Assembly (NCBI GenBank): GCA_013396915.1
Contig: VWZL01000166.1
Location: 1,732,779-1,796,778 of the forward strand
Source of the DNA: Stercorarius parasiticus
Taxonomy: Eukaryota; Chordata; Aves; Charadriiformes; Stercorariidae
Direction: 5' to 3'
Length of the DNA: 64,000 nt
Part shown: piece after piece, positions 38,030 to 49,267 of the stretch
Numbering within the stretch: position 1 is the first letter of the stretch
Layout: every line of letters starts with the position of its first letter
Notes under the pieces: model-generated
What the model was told of the DNA's origin: nothing
What the model saw: the letters and a program-made list of their open reading frames with translations, nothing else
Databases searched by the model: none
Made by a program: the position numbers and the translations under genes

Positions 38030-38300
38030 CAGGCATTAATCTGTTCTTGCCTGTAAACTCAGCCTACACAGATGAGCAGAGCAAACCTCTACGTGGGCAC
38101 GCTCATTGCAGTTTTCCTAAGCTTCTTTCGTAGCGGAGTAAACCAAAATACATTTGCATTAAACCAAAGAGAGTTTCCACTGAGCCTTTTATCACTGATT
38201 TCAGCTAAATCCCTTTTCAAAGAGCAGTTGAAGTCTCAAGGCTTGCTTTAGTCAAGTTTAACACATGCTTCCAGACACCTGCATTAGCTGAGTGGAACGT
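38030..38300. promoter_or_regulatory. Candidate conserved non-coding element
   Basis: Unique, non-repetitive sequence with balanced composition and closely spaced motifs resembling transcription-factor sites, for example TTTGCATTAAACCAAAG at about 38153-38169 and CCTTTTATCACTGATTTC near 38186. No ORF, repeat or simple sequence explains it. Conservation is inferred from appearance only and not demonstrated. Confidence 0.2.
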
Positions 38301-41300
38301 ATCCAGATAAAAGAGAGTCAGAGACTTCCCTTTTATAGAGAAAGCATAACGGAAGGTGCTAAACATTTCTGACTGCTGTAAAAAATATGATCAGGTTTTA
38401 TAGATGCTTCTTCTGATGAAAAAAGAACGGGCACATAGCTATTCACACCTCCCCTTAAAGGACGCAAATGGCACTCGGCCACCGTTCCCTTCCCACAGAG
38501 AACACGAATCCGTCTCCTCCTCAGCAGGAGCAAAGTGAGAAAAGTGTGCAAGCTCAGTCCTCCTGCCTGAAAATCACAGCCCATCTCGCTGCTGTCAAGA
38601 GGCAGGGAAGACTTGCCAGCACCAGTTGGATCCCCAAACTATAAATCATAAGTAAGCTCTTTCCTGCCTTCACTCAGCAATACAATAACTGCTTTCCAAC
38701 TGGCTGCAAGAGGGTAAGGAAAAAAAAACACCATCAAAAATTGTTTAAGCTGCTAAGCCCTTACGTAATTAAAACTAACAAGCAGGAGAGGGTTAGTGGA
38801 CACATCTACACTAACAACCCTCCTGCAGAATTTTTGTCATAGACTTTCCCCCGTCGGTTTCAACAAGATTATTCCCACCACCATCCACTGATGCAACACC
38901 CACAGGAGTTATAAAATCAATAGGACAGTATCAGTGGGATTCCACAGAGCAGGACATCATACAGACAACAACCCTGATGTGCATGCACATTCATACATTC
39001 AAGGGTACACACATTCCTATAATACATATATAAAGGAAAACCTGACAGCTAATGGATGGAAAAAAATAACAGAAACCAGGGCGGAGGGAGGGAGGGGGGT
39101 CCCCATACTCCTCAAAACTTCTTGAACTCTGCCTGTGCCTACTACGATCAAAATGTGGTGTTTTTTTAAGATGGGTAAACCCACCAGTCTTAATGTGCTT
39201 GTTTCTACAAGGATTTAAAAAAAAAAAAAAACAAAAAACCAAAAACCCAACACAAAAAAAACCTCTTCAGGAAGGACAGAGATTTAGCAAATAAGAGAAA
39301 CCTAAAAATCTGTCCTCTTGAAGTCCACTTACAAAAATAACACTAAAGAGCTCCACACAGCAGTTACCCAACTAAGAAGCACTAGCCAAGTTTGCTTTTA
39401 TTTAAACGAATCTTGTATGACAGACTGTCGGGAGTGTTTGAATTTTATTTCAAGATAACACATTTTACTGTTCATCCAACGTGTCCATTCTTTCATTCAT
39501 TTAAAAAAAAAAAAACCACAGACACTCGACTCTTTTGTAGTATCTTTCATCAGACAAATTAACAAGAAGAGGACTATATTGATTGCTTTTTTTCCAACCA
39601 TCCAATTACCAGTATTTCTATTGGCTTCCACATTATAATTCTTAGTAATGAGAAACTGAGCATGTAGAAATATCAATGCTAGTATTTCCAAAAGCAATGA
39701 TCTAAGTTTTGTATAGCTATGTGGAAATCTTCATGGTGGGATTCTCACCCACACCTCACACCACCTACAGCGGCTACCACAGACCTCAGCTTATCTTAAT
39801 ACAAAGCCCTAAAAAGCTTGCCTTAAATATTCAGGCAGTTGCATTAGCTCCTAGATTCCTCTGGACACACCATATGGGCCAACCAGAAGCTTAGGCACCT
39901 AAAATTATTCAACAGTTTTGAAAGTTGAGGCTACCCAGCAAGCTACTCAGCAGCAGTAACAATAAAACACCTTCTTTATTACCACTGCAGCACAGGTAGG
40001 GTCCTCTACTGGGCTTAAACAGCTCTGTTCAGCCTCCCCCATCCTTGAATTGAGCCTCCCCCATCCAGCTCTCTTCCAACCAGCACTTCTACAGCTTGTG
40101 GGAGGAAAAGCAAGCACTAAATCTGAGAAGTAAGCCACCCAGAGATACTCTGGTACCGTCCTTCAGGTTGAAAATAAGCTCTCTTCATCATCAAGGGGAG
40201 AGGGGGGCTGCTTGTTTGGTTTTATTTTTTTCCCCATCCCAAAGACAACACTATTCATTAAAGTCCCATTTAAGCTCAGACAGTCAAAGCCCTGAGGCTG
40301 TCTGATAAAATAAAAGCAGAAAAACTTGATATACGCCCCAAAGAGACATCACTTTAAGGACCCTCCTCAAAGCCTTCCATAAAATTGTGAGCCATCTATT
40401 CATACAAAACCGAGACAAAACACAATCCTGTCAGTGGAACCACGAGCTACGCTAGCGAGCCAGACCGCTGGCTATTCGTGAATGTTGAAATCACGTACCC
40501 CAGTACTACAGGTCTACCAGACATCCAGGCTCCTCGTGAAAAAGGGCGTTTCAGGCAACCACCGTTAATAACACACTGCTACCTTCAAGTAGCCAAATTA
40601 ATTTGAAAAAGACAGATGGATGAAGGTTCAACAGTGTCCATTTCTTCCTGCAAGAACCAAAATTACCTGTCAAGTTATCCACCTTAGAAGTTCCTCATTT
40701 TAGCTTACATGTTAAACTGTTCAACTGTGACTAAGTTGTGAGCAAAACTCACGGCACCTTTGGCTTTTCTCCCCTAACAACAAGGTCTTCTCAGAGCAGA
40801 GTTTCCTGGCTCCTGGGGTTGAAGATTTTTCTTCCGTTATGGGAAGTCTTTGTGGTTATGGTGGAACACCCTCATCAAACAAGAAAACTCAGAATTAATC
40901 CCTCTATCCTATCACCATGGTGCTCTGGGCGTTTCTGTAACTAGTGTATCTCAAGCTCTTCTAGAAAAAGGACCGGCGTCCTGGCATCGAAAGCCAGCAA
41001 TTTCTTACGTGTAAATCCTGCTTCAATAGCAATAGCTTCAGTCCCGTTTGTGAAATCACCCATCAGCACACACAAGAGCCTTCTCCTGCCCCTCAGTCCC
41101 TCCTTTGCGTGTTCTATCTTTGCATCAGGAAAAGCAAATCATCACTTCCCCACGGGAGTGCGGCGCAGTCAGTGACTGACTAGAACTAACCCAGAAGCCA
41201 CAAAGAAACACTCCCCACACCCAAACTCACACCCACCTAGAAATTTTATGTCTGTTTTTACTTGTGAAGGAGTTTATTCCTTTTGTCAACACAACTAGAA

Positions 41301-41930
41301 ATTGTGTTTTCAAATGCACATGGACAGAAGATACATGAAGGTCTTGCAACAAGTATTTTGGGTAATTTAAGCAAAGAGAACTTTAAACACCAATAAACTA
41401 CTGCAAATTTCTCTTTAGAGCTAAATGGCTTCCCCCCCCCATTTTTTGGATAACAGTCAAAGCCCTTTGCAAAACCCTGAATGAAAATCATATTCCTCAG
41501 CTCACACTGTGTTAAATATTAACTAAGATAACGTCAAAGCTGCAAACAGAGTTAAAACAATTGTAACAATGCTATTTCAGATAATAGCCAATATGGAAGT
41601 TCATGCAGAAGACGGCAAAAGTTTCAAATACCAAAAACCTTCTAAACAACCAGTTGTCTCCTATTCAGTAATATAAACCCCCAGCGTTTTGTTTCTGTGC
41701 CTTTTTCCCCCCGTAGAGTACAACTTAAAACAATTTGTAATATGTCCTATTTATATAGCATCTCATTTAAAAAGGTATCCGAAGTACTTCCAAAAAAGGA
41801 AAAAAAAAATCCACGAAAACAGATGGCAAAACAAACATTCTAGATTAAAATAAAAAGGAAAAAAAATCGCACCATTAAAACCAATATAAAAGCTTAAGTA
41901 ACAGCAACATGGACTACATCCAAAGAGGAT
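38301..41930. other. AT-rich non-coding stretch
   Basis: No gene is seen. An A-rich low-complexity tract at 39218-39262 contains several runs, and A runs lie at 39502-39513. A C run at 41433-41441 and scattered short ORFs are the only other notable items. Confidence 0.45.
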
Positions 41931-42370
41931 TTATGCAAATTACTTTTTTCAGGCACGCAGGATCTTTCTCAGCGGAATATGCGTTAGAGAGCAGAGACAT
42001 CTAATCAAACAGATCCTGAAGGGGCAAAGCCTTTCACACTCGCAGATGAACAAATTCCCTCTGGGAAATGCTGGTGCCTGTTTCACTTAATCGACATTTT
42101 GCCATTCGTGCTTTCTGAAGAGCTTCTGCAGAGTCAAGCAGCAATTGCGGGCCCGGCTCTGGGCCAGATTTACAGCTGGGGTAATGACACACTGCCCAAT
42201 TAACTTGAAAAGAGTTATACTTATTTACATTAAACGGTGATTTTGATCTAAGTGTTTTAATGGGATGATGCTGGATGACATAGTGGGCAACATACCAGAA
42301 ATCGTTCATCTATGTAGGTGGCATAAACTCATAGTAAACATAATTTTCATGAATTATATCCATTACTGAA
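41931..42370. promoter_or_regulatory. Candidate conserved non-coding element near the promoter
   Basis: About 440 bases of unique sequence roughly 1.5 kb inside the presumed first intron. ATTA-type cores and an AACTTGAAAAGAGTTATAC segment occur together with a GC-richer centre (GCGGGCCCGGCTC near 42148). No simple repeats occur inside it. It looks like an intronic enhancer, but only a cross-species alignment would tell. A minus-strand frame of 91 codons overlaps it and has no domain. Confidence 0.25.
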
Positions 42371-42892
42371 AACAATAATTACACAGCCAGCACTCTGGTT
42401 TCCATATATGGGTTTGATGGTATGTTTTGGGGTTTTTTTAAAAAAAAAAAATATTCATTTTCTGTCTAAACTGCTCCATCACAGAGGCAAGACAGCTCTG
42501 CACCCCTCCGACACCTTCAGCTAGACTGCCTCTGGGCTTTGTGAATGTAAAGACGTACCTTAGACAAGCTCACCAGCGTTCCCGAAGTCACCCCGGCACG
42601 CTGCCACTGCACGTGTCCTGGTGATGACTGGAGCGCAGTGGCAAACCTGCCACCGGGAGCTGCACATGGCAGCGTGCCCGCCATGGACTTGTCCCAGGGG
42701 GGATTACCCATGCCCCCTAGCCTGGCCCCAACCCAACCCCAAGGCTGAACCAAAGACCGAGAGACCAAGAAAACATCTATGGATCCTGCTGGCTAAAAAA
42801 GGAGCTGGTTTCCCAGCCCCATGACATAACTGCGTGGCAAAAATCCCCCCTCCAATTAACATCAGCTGCTAATTTTTTTTGTTTGTTTGTTT
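42371..42892. other. Unique stretch before the misplaced contig
   Basis: No gene is seen. A T/A run lies at 42429-42450 and a (GTTT)n-like tract ends at the N at 42893. GC content rises after 42500. Chance ORFs on both strands overlap. Confidence 0.5.
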
Positions 42893-42893
42893 N

Positions 42894-43081
42894 GCTCAGG
42901 CGCGGACGGGTGCTGTCAGCGGCGCCATCCCCGGCGGCGGGAGAGCTCGGGGGACAGAGGGGCACACAGGCGCGGAGCGGCAGCGCGCAGGGCGGGCTGA
43001 CAGACAGCCCGGGGGAAGCGGCGGCGAGAAACCCCCGCCGGGAACAGAGGGACGAGGAGCGGGTAAAGCGGCGGGGCGGGG
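42894..43081. repeat. Misplaced contig: false duplication of the 5' UTR side of the CpG island
   Basis: The block is bounded by single Ns at 42893 and 43082. Bases 42894-43059 are identical to 43877-44042 (166 bases, offset 983), the segment that ends at the 80-N gap. The remaining 22 bases (43060-43081, CGGGTAAAGCGGCGGGGCGG then GG) are not present beside the gap and probably extend into it. Perfect identity plus N boundaries indicates an assembly artefact rather than a real duplication. Confidence 0.9.
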
Positions 43082-43802
43082 NTGTAACTATTAAACCTGT
43101 GCTACTGAGCCTTTCCGAGAAGTTTAACCACGCTGCTCGGTGCTGGCTCCTCCTGAGCTGATGCCACCGCACATCTACCTCGCAACATACATTCTGTCCA
43201 CGGAAGGATACTTAAAATGAAAATCAAAAATAAGAAAACCACCCACACCTTCCATTTAACCCTTACTGAAAGGCGCAGGCTCCGTGCCCCTAGGAGGGCT
43301 ACCCAGTTCATTAGGGAGAGAAAGCTCCCAACAGCTTGTGCCCCTGCCTACAGGTCCCGCGTTACTCTGAGGCTCCAGCACACCACAGACAATCTTTTTC
43401 CTTCCGCTCCCGCAATAAAACATTAAGGAGAAAGCAAGCCAGGTCGCTGCCAACACCCGTAACTCCTGCACCCCGGCAGCCTCCCGAGGCAGCACGGCCG
43501 GGTTTCGCCCGGCCCGGCCCCGCCGCTCCCCCGCACTCCCGACCGCGCAACTGCCCGGCGGCTTGCGGAGCCCAGCCCGGCCCGGCAAGGACATTAACCC
43601 CAAAGTGAATACTGTAACACCACCTCCCACCCCCTCAACCCGGCTGGATAAGGCTGCCCCCCCGCCGCCCGCGGGGCTCCAGGTCGCGGCTGATGGCCGA
43701 CCACCCCCAACCTCCCCCCGCCGCCCTCCCGGGGGGGAACCAGCTGCCCCGGGGCTGCCGGAGCCGCCGCAGACGGACAGAGCCGCGCTCTCCCCACCTC
43801 AC

Positions 43803-43853
43803 CTCCCACAGCAGCGAGAGCAGCAGCGCGACCCCGGGCTGGAAGCGGTTCAT
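43803..43853 (-). CDS. Candidate first coding exon with signal-peptide-like start
   Basis: On the minus strand an ATG at 43853-43851 opens a 17-codon segment, MNRFQPGVALLLSLLWE, ending at a consensus donor (GGGAG followed by GTGAGG, exon end 43803, phase 0). One arginine followed by a run of Ala/Leu/Ser residues is typical of the n- and h-regions of a secretory signal peptide, so the product is probably secreted or a type I membrane protein. The position inside the CpG island, an upstream GA-rich 5' UTR and the donor support the reading. Reading past the donor gives Arg/Pro/Gly-rich sequence typical of translated CpG-island intron. The next exon should lie to the left, and I could not find one with certainty. 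The gene is not identified. A truncated false copy of the last 15 bases is at 44483-44497. Confidence 0.55.
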
Positions 43854-44042
43854 CTCTCCTTCTCCTCCTCCTCCCGGCTCAGGCGCGGACGGGTGCTGTC
43901 AGCGGCGCCATCCCCGGCGGCGGGAGAGCTCGGGGGACAGAGGGGCACACAGGCGCGGAGCGGCAGCGCGCAGGGCGGGCTGACAGACAGCCCGGGGGAA
44001 GCGGCGGCGAGAAACCCCCGCCGGGAACAGAGGGACGAGGAG

Positions 44043-44122
44043 NNNNNNNNNNNNNNNNNNNNNNNNNNNNNNNNNNNNNNNNNNNNNNNNNNNNNNNNNN
44101 NNNNNNNNNNNNNNNNNNNNNN
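44043..44122. other. Assembly gap (80 N)
   Basis: A run of 80 undetermined bases inside the CpG island. Sequence on the left belongs to the putative 5' UTR or promoter, and sequence on the right is the falsely duplicated block 44123-44497. Any frame or promoter model that crosses it is unreliable. Confidence 0.99.
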
Positions 44123-44497
44123 TTCGCTGCCAACCCCCGTAACCCCGGCCCCCCGGCAGCCTCCCGAGGCAGCACGGCCGGGTTTCGCCCGGCCCGGCCC
44201 CGCCGCTCCCCCGCACTCCCGACCGCGCAACTGCCCGGCGGCTTGCGGAGCCCAGCCCGGCCCGGCAAGGACATTAACCCCAAAGTGAATACTGTAACAC
44301 CACCTCCCACCCCCTCAACCCGGCTGGATAAGGCTGCCCCCCCGCCGCCCGCGGGGCTCCAGGTCGCGGCTGATGGCCGACCACCCCCAACCTCCCCCCG
44401 CCGCCCTCCCGGGGGGGAACCAGCTGCCCCGGGGCTGCCGGAGCCGCCGCAGACGGACAGAGCCGCGCTCTCCCCACCTCACCTCCCACAGCAGCGA
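44123..44497. repeat. Misplaced contig: false duplication of exon 1 end and intron 1 start
   Basis: Bases 44124-44497 match 43444-43817 (offset 680), with about four mismatches confined to the first 35 bases next to the gap, where read quality is expected to be poor. The block ends at a single N (44498), and the duplicated part stops inside the exon 1 candidate. Like 42894-43081 it is best explained as a small contig or alternate haplotype placed wrongly. If it were real, the promoter would carry a second, truncated exon end. Confidence 0.88.
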
Positions 44498-44909
44498 NGC
44501 AGCGGCCGGAGCCGAGCGGGCAGCGCCACGGCGAGGCGAGGCAAGGCGGAGCGGGGCGGGGCGGAGGGGCAGCGCGGTGCTCGGGCACAAAGAGGCCGGG
44601 CGCCGCCGCGGCTGAGGGCGGGGAAAGGAGTCGGCACGCCTCGGGAGGGGGCGGTGGCGAAGGGTGGTGGGGAGCGGGATTTACCGTCGCCGAGAGGGGC
44701 GAGTAACGGCCGCCCCGTCGGCCGCGTGCCGTCCGCACGGCGCCTGTGATGGCGACCTTCCACCCCCCCCGCGCTGACCTGCCCTGGTCTCACAGACGGG
44801 CGGGCCTGCCCCAGGAGGGGTTGTGCGGGGTCCCCAAGGAGGGTGACCAGGCGGTCGGGGTGTCTCGGGTGCCGGCCGCGAGAAGGAGGAGCGGGCCCGT
44901 GTGAGCTTC

Positions 44910-45503
44910 CTGGGGTTCAACGAGGCCAAGTGCAGGTGGAGTGGGATGATCCTCCCTCTGCCCAACTCCTGAGACCCCACCTGGAACACTGCGTCCAGCT
45001 GTGGGGTCCGCAGCACGAGATAGACATCGACCTGTTGGAGCAGGTACAGAGGAGGACCATGAAGATGATCAGAGGGCTGGAGCACCTCTCCTGTGAGGAC
45101 AGACTGAGAGAGTTGGGGTTGTTCAGCCAGGAGAAGAGAAGGCACCTCAGAAGAGAACGTGCCTTATTGTGGCCTTTCAGTACTTAACTTATAAGAAAGC
45201 TGGGGAAGGGCTTTCTACCTGTAGTGACAAGACAAGGGGCAATGGTTTTAAACTGAGAGAAGGTAGATTTAGATTGGACATAAGGAACAAATTTTTCACA
45301 GTGAGGGCAATGAGACACTGGAACAGGTTGCCCAGAGAAGCTATGGATGCCCCATCCCCGGACGTGTTCAAGGTCAGGATGAACAGGGCTTTGGGCAACC
45401 CAACCTAGTGAAAGATGTCTCTGCCCCCAGCAGGGGGTTTGAACAGGATGATCTTTGAAGGTCCCTTCCAACACAAAGCATTCTGTCGTTCTGTGATTTG
45501 ATG
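44910..45503 (+). mobile_element. CR1 LINE, 5'-truncated with internal deletion
   Basis: Plus-strand CR1 copy inserted just outside the CpG island. It begins with GGGGTTCAACGAGGCCAAGT, a CR1 segment upstream of the reverse transcriptase C-terminus. It then skips a few hundred bases of the usual sequence to GAGACCCCACCTGGAACACT and continues to a 3' end with GGTCCCTTCCAAC and the ATTCTGT/TTCTGTGAT octamer-type repeat. It is less decayed than the copy at 5.7 kb. The element may have supplied the rightmost limit of the promoter region. Confidence 0.93.
44972..45408 (+). pseudogene. Broken C-terminal part of CR1 ORF2 (reverse transcriptase)
   Basis: Two plus-strand frames together recover the C-terminal end of the CR1 ORF2 protein. 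The first (from 44972) has a [12 protein letters not shown] segment and [20 protein letters not shown] followed by [10 protein letters not shown]. The second (about 45190-45408) has [19 protein letters not shown] and [14 protein letters not shown], ending at a TAG. They are in different frames, so at least one frameshift or small deletion separates them near 45150-45190, and the polymerase core is absent. It is a dead fragment in a 5'-truncated element. Confidence 0.85.
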
Positions 45504-48395
45504 ACAACGCTGCCTCCGTCAGCCTCGTGCATGGGAACAGGAGCTACATGGACAGGCTTAGCCCCCCTTGCCCACAGGGTGCACCTTTGGCACTTCAGAG
45601 GAAAGGCTGTGCCCCTGCCCTGGTCCTTCATTTCCTCAGCGTGCTTAGTAACAGCCTTGGGTCATCTTGTTATAAAGGTTTTGAGACCTTAGAGCTTATA
45701 AAAGTCTCAGGACCTCAGAGACCTCTCTGGTGTTAGACCAGAGTGGAGGTGCTCGCCAACTCCAGCAGTGACAGGGGGCTGGTGTAGTTATGTCCTGGGT
45801 GCTTCCTTCACCACCACCTGGTCCTGGTGCTTTGAGCCTCCTTTTCCAAGCCGTTTCCCACCCTTAGCACAGCTAGACACTGTGTTTAGTGGGAAGGAGG
45901 TACAGCTGTTCTTTAGGAGGGATCAGAGTTTATCGAGGTCTCCTGCCCTTGCTTTTTAGGAGATCTAGCTACTTAGTCCTCAGCAGAATATAAAAATAGA
46001 TAAGGGGGGAACTCTTTTGCCTTCTCCTGTTTCTCTCTGAATGACAGACCTTTCCCAGCAGCATTTCTAGAAGAGGTGTACCCTCCCACCATCCTTTTGT
46101 GGGTGGGCTAATTAAAAAACGATTAGCACATCGTGCACAATTAGTACATCAAGCCATGCAACACACAGCTCCTTGCTTCCTCGTTGTCATAGTCTTCAAG
46201 GAAGAAACTTGCCACCTCCTGCTGCCAAGTTGCCCAGCAAAATGTCATCAGGTGGTTATTACTTCCATACAGTGACCTTTGGGGTAGTTTAGGAGTGGCT
46301 TCCAGCTGGCAACGTTAATCATGTGTCCTCTCAGGCCCAAGTCATACGCTCCATTTAAGAAGTGACTGTAAACTTTAACAAAGTCCCACGCACTGTGTGA
46401 CATCGTGTACTCAGAGGCAGGCTGCACAGGTTCTTCCTGAATGACCACTGATTTTTATACCTCTTTGTCTCTATTTGATGCCAACCAAACTGAAGCTGTG
46501 AGGTGCTTTTTTCAGATGAACACTCACATCTCTGACTGAATTTGCTAGAAGATGTCTAAGGAGATGTCACGACCATCACTTTGTCCAACAGTGAAGACTG
46601 AATGAGACAACTATACACACAAGTCTGTCTATATAGTCTGAGCTGAAAGTCACTCTTTCTTACATCTGGGGTAAAGAGAAAGACACATTGTACGCTGGGT
46701 ATCGTCTAAGATGGATCAACTCATGTTTTCTCAACATACGAAGTCAGGCATCACTTCAAAAAGGCTCCAATTCACAGAAGCTGGCATTTTGGAGACACAC
46801 TGGGACACGATGACTCTTCATGGAGATGCCAAACAGCCTGACCTGTTTAGGGATACCAGATGAATCAGTGTCAGTGCTGAGCACAGGTGCTCCGTGCTGC
46901 TGGCTGTATTTCCCAACAGGGGTGCTCTGGCAGCCTGGAAACAGGCAGAAACCATGATAGCAGAAATTCTGGGAGGACTGAGAGAACACTAAGGCATAAA
47001 GAAAAGGTAGGAGAGGAATTTGGAATCTTCCAACCTAAGACACTACCAACCTTGAAGGCCAACACTGCCTGCACATTCAGCTGATGGCCCCCTATCAAAT
47101 GTGCCTAGGCAAGAGCCAGCTATCAAATACATTTCAGCTAATTAACACATACATCACTACTGAATTTAGGTTGAGAACCAAGAAAGCATTAGATTTTTAT
47201 TTTTTTTTTCTCAAAAAAAGGCGCTTCAGCTGGGGCAAGAAAGGGAAAAAATAAAAAGTTACTGCTTTTTTTATCCAATAGGCACATTAGCAAGAGTGAG
47301 ATGGAAGCAGTGGGCTGGAGGAAGAGGAAGCCGCACAGTCTGGACGCAATGCTTCCCAGTGCATGGTTTGTTATCCAGCCTAGATAAGGGTATGGATACC
47401 CTATGCTATAAAATTCTTTCCAGGCCAAGAGATAAGCTGTGAAAGGAAAACCTGCCCCTGACCCAGGAATAAACGGTTTCAGATTTCATTTCAGTCATAT
47501 CTCAGCTCCCTTAAGTGATGTCTTCTTTCATTTCCGCCTAGCTTCAAGGAACCATCTTCATCCCCAGGGAAAGCCCATTAGCTTTAATGGAGTTCGAGTG
47601 CAAATGAACTTAGCCCAGCGTGTGGCATTTTCTCAGCAAAAGTGCGAGCTGCAGCAGAGCCCCTTAGAGCTTGTCTAGGCGATAAATGAACACTTTCTAT
47701 CCACTGCGCTGCAGCTCGTCAGCGAGGCAGGCAGGGCGCACGCACCGTGCTGGTTTGACACAACAGTGAAATGAGATAAGGCTTTTGTCAGAGGCAAGGT
47801 CCCTAGGTAAAAAAACAGCCCCTTCCTTCACATCCTTTTTCCAGTCTTTCTTCAGATACAAAGAGCTTAATACTCCGGAGCGCCCAGAATCTGTGCATAG
47901 AAACAAATATATATTTTTTTTTTTAAACACTAAAATAATTCCAGGAGCATTAATGAAGCTTTATTTTACCCGATTGAGGCTTGCACTGCTGCTGGAATAT
48001 TCACAATATCCCTCTTCTCTGTGGATTCTTAGGTGTTCCTCAATAACATTGCCATCGTTCTCTCAGTGGAGGTGCCAATATTAATATATTTCTTTTACTC
48101 GGCCATCTCTCTTTCCTGAAACATAAAAGCATACATTATTTTTGAGACTGCCACTCCTCTACCAATTTTTTTTTTCTCAAATTGATTAACAGGTACAAAA
48201 ATTCCTAGGGGGGATTCACGGTACATATACATGCATATATGCTGTAGACCTTATTTATTTTGAACCCAGATTGGTGGATATTTTTAAAGAATATAGTGCT
48301 TATGAACTGCTTTTTATTGAGTGTTTTCTTGTTTATGTCGAAACAGTTGTTTCTAATACTATTGAGAAATACTCAATTCCACAAGGGCTGTGTGT
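45504..48395. other. Non-coding stretch upstream of the CpG island gene
   Basis: No gene is seen. T/A-rich runs lie at 47197-47210 and 47908-47925. GC content is moderate to about 46 kb and then falls. Minus-strand frames near 46756-47098 and 47189-47428 lack splice context and codon bias. This would be the interval between the end of the putative upstream gene at 48.4 kb and the CpG island gene. Confidence 0.45.
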
Positions 48396-49267
48396 GAAGC
48401 AGGTAACAACTTTATTATGAACAAACAAATACAATATTCACATGTGCTTCTCTGCATGAACTGTAAATAATTATGTACATCTACAATTTTTTATTTATTA
48501 AAGTATGCCACTACCTCCTTCACAGGTGCTATTAAAAATTAGTCAAATTCTTGTTTGTTTTCTAAACTCTGTATTTTAAGTGTAGGATCACTTCAAATAT
48601 ATTTTGAGATTCTGTTTTTTATAGTTATGTAAATGGCAATAGCCTTTGTCAGTAAGTAAAAGTCCTTTTAAATTACATAAAATATTCAGTAAATGTCTCA
48701 GCCTTCCAAAATCATCACTGATATCTGTTGAGAAACTACATAAGCATTATTCATTTAAAAACAGGTAGAAAAAAATATTCATGAATGCAGCAATAACCAG
48801 CCAAGGCAAACATAATGTAATATTTCTGCAGCTTCCGTATCTTGTTCAAAGCACTTTGTTTATCTATGGTGTGTTTTTTTAAAGATCCTATGCCTCTTTT
48901 AAGAAATGTGGTACATTTTATGAAAAACCATGACCATTTTTTCTGTCTAGCAGTTTACACAAAGGTGTAGTCTCTTGGCAGAATAATAGTTAAGTTATAA
49001 TCCAATTTCCCAGAATAAAGACTAATTTTTTTCATCACTTGCACTGATAACTACTTATTGTGACTGACTTTAAATGAAACTCTAACGGAAATCTGACTCA
49101 GGACTTGCTTAAGTTTTAACAACCTACTCCAAATTCAGTAGCATATTACCCCCAGTGCCTCCACCGTCAATAATTATGTCTTCAGTAAGAGTCTGTGGAG
49201 GTTTAGAGAGATCAGACATAGTAGCCCTCCTTCCAATAATAATGTAAATATTTATACCTCCTACAAC
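48396..49267 (-). other. Candidate terminal exon and 3' UTR of a second minus-strand gene
   Basis: On the minus strand a frame open from 49267 to a TAG at 49126-49124 has codons suggestive of coding sequence, including a TEDIIIDGGGTGG segment and an end in NMLLNLE. It is followed by about 710 bases of AT-rich, CpG-poor sequence ending in AATAAA (48416-48411) with a T/G-rich stretch beyond, the layout of a 3' UTR and cleavage site. There is no A tail on the genomic 3' side, which argues against a recent processed retrocopy. The acceptor is unclear (a weak TAG near 49266). I do not recognise the protein, and the open part is short, so chance is possible. Confidence 0.3.

Larger units (their letters stand above)
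43430..44905. promoter_or_regulatory. CpG island promoter
   Basis: Dense CpG and very high GC content set this off sharply from AT-rich flanks. GC boxes are present (GGGGCGGGGCGG at 44553-44564) and there is no clear TATA box. A first-exon candidate with a splice donor lies inside it on the minus strand, so it is most simply the promoter of a leftward gene, with initiation expected upstream of 43853, that is at higher coordinates. The island contains an 80-N gap and a falsely duplicated block, so its true length is shorter than it appears. Divergent transcription to the right is possible but unsupported. Confidence 0.85.

Noticed and set aside
43563..44288. 241-codon Pro/Arg-rich ORF through the CpG island
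   Set aside because: It crosses the 80-N gap and a falsely duplicated contig. The composition is that of translated GC-rich DNA.
42894..44497. Real tandem duplication of a promoter
   Set aside because: Copies are exact, reciprocal in position and bounded by Ns, as expected from misplaced small contigs.
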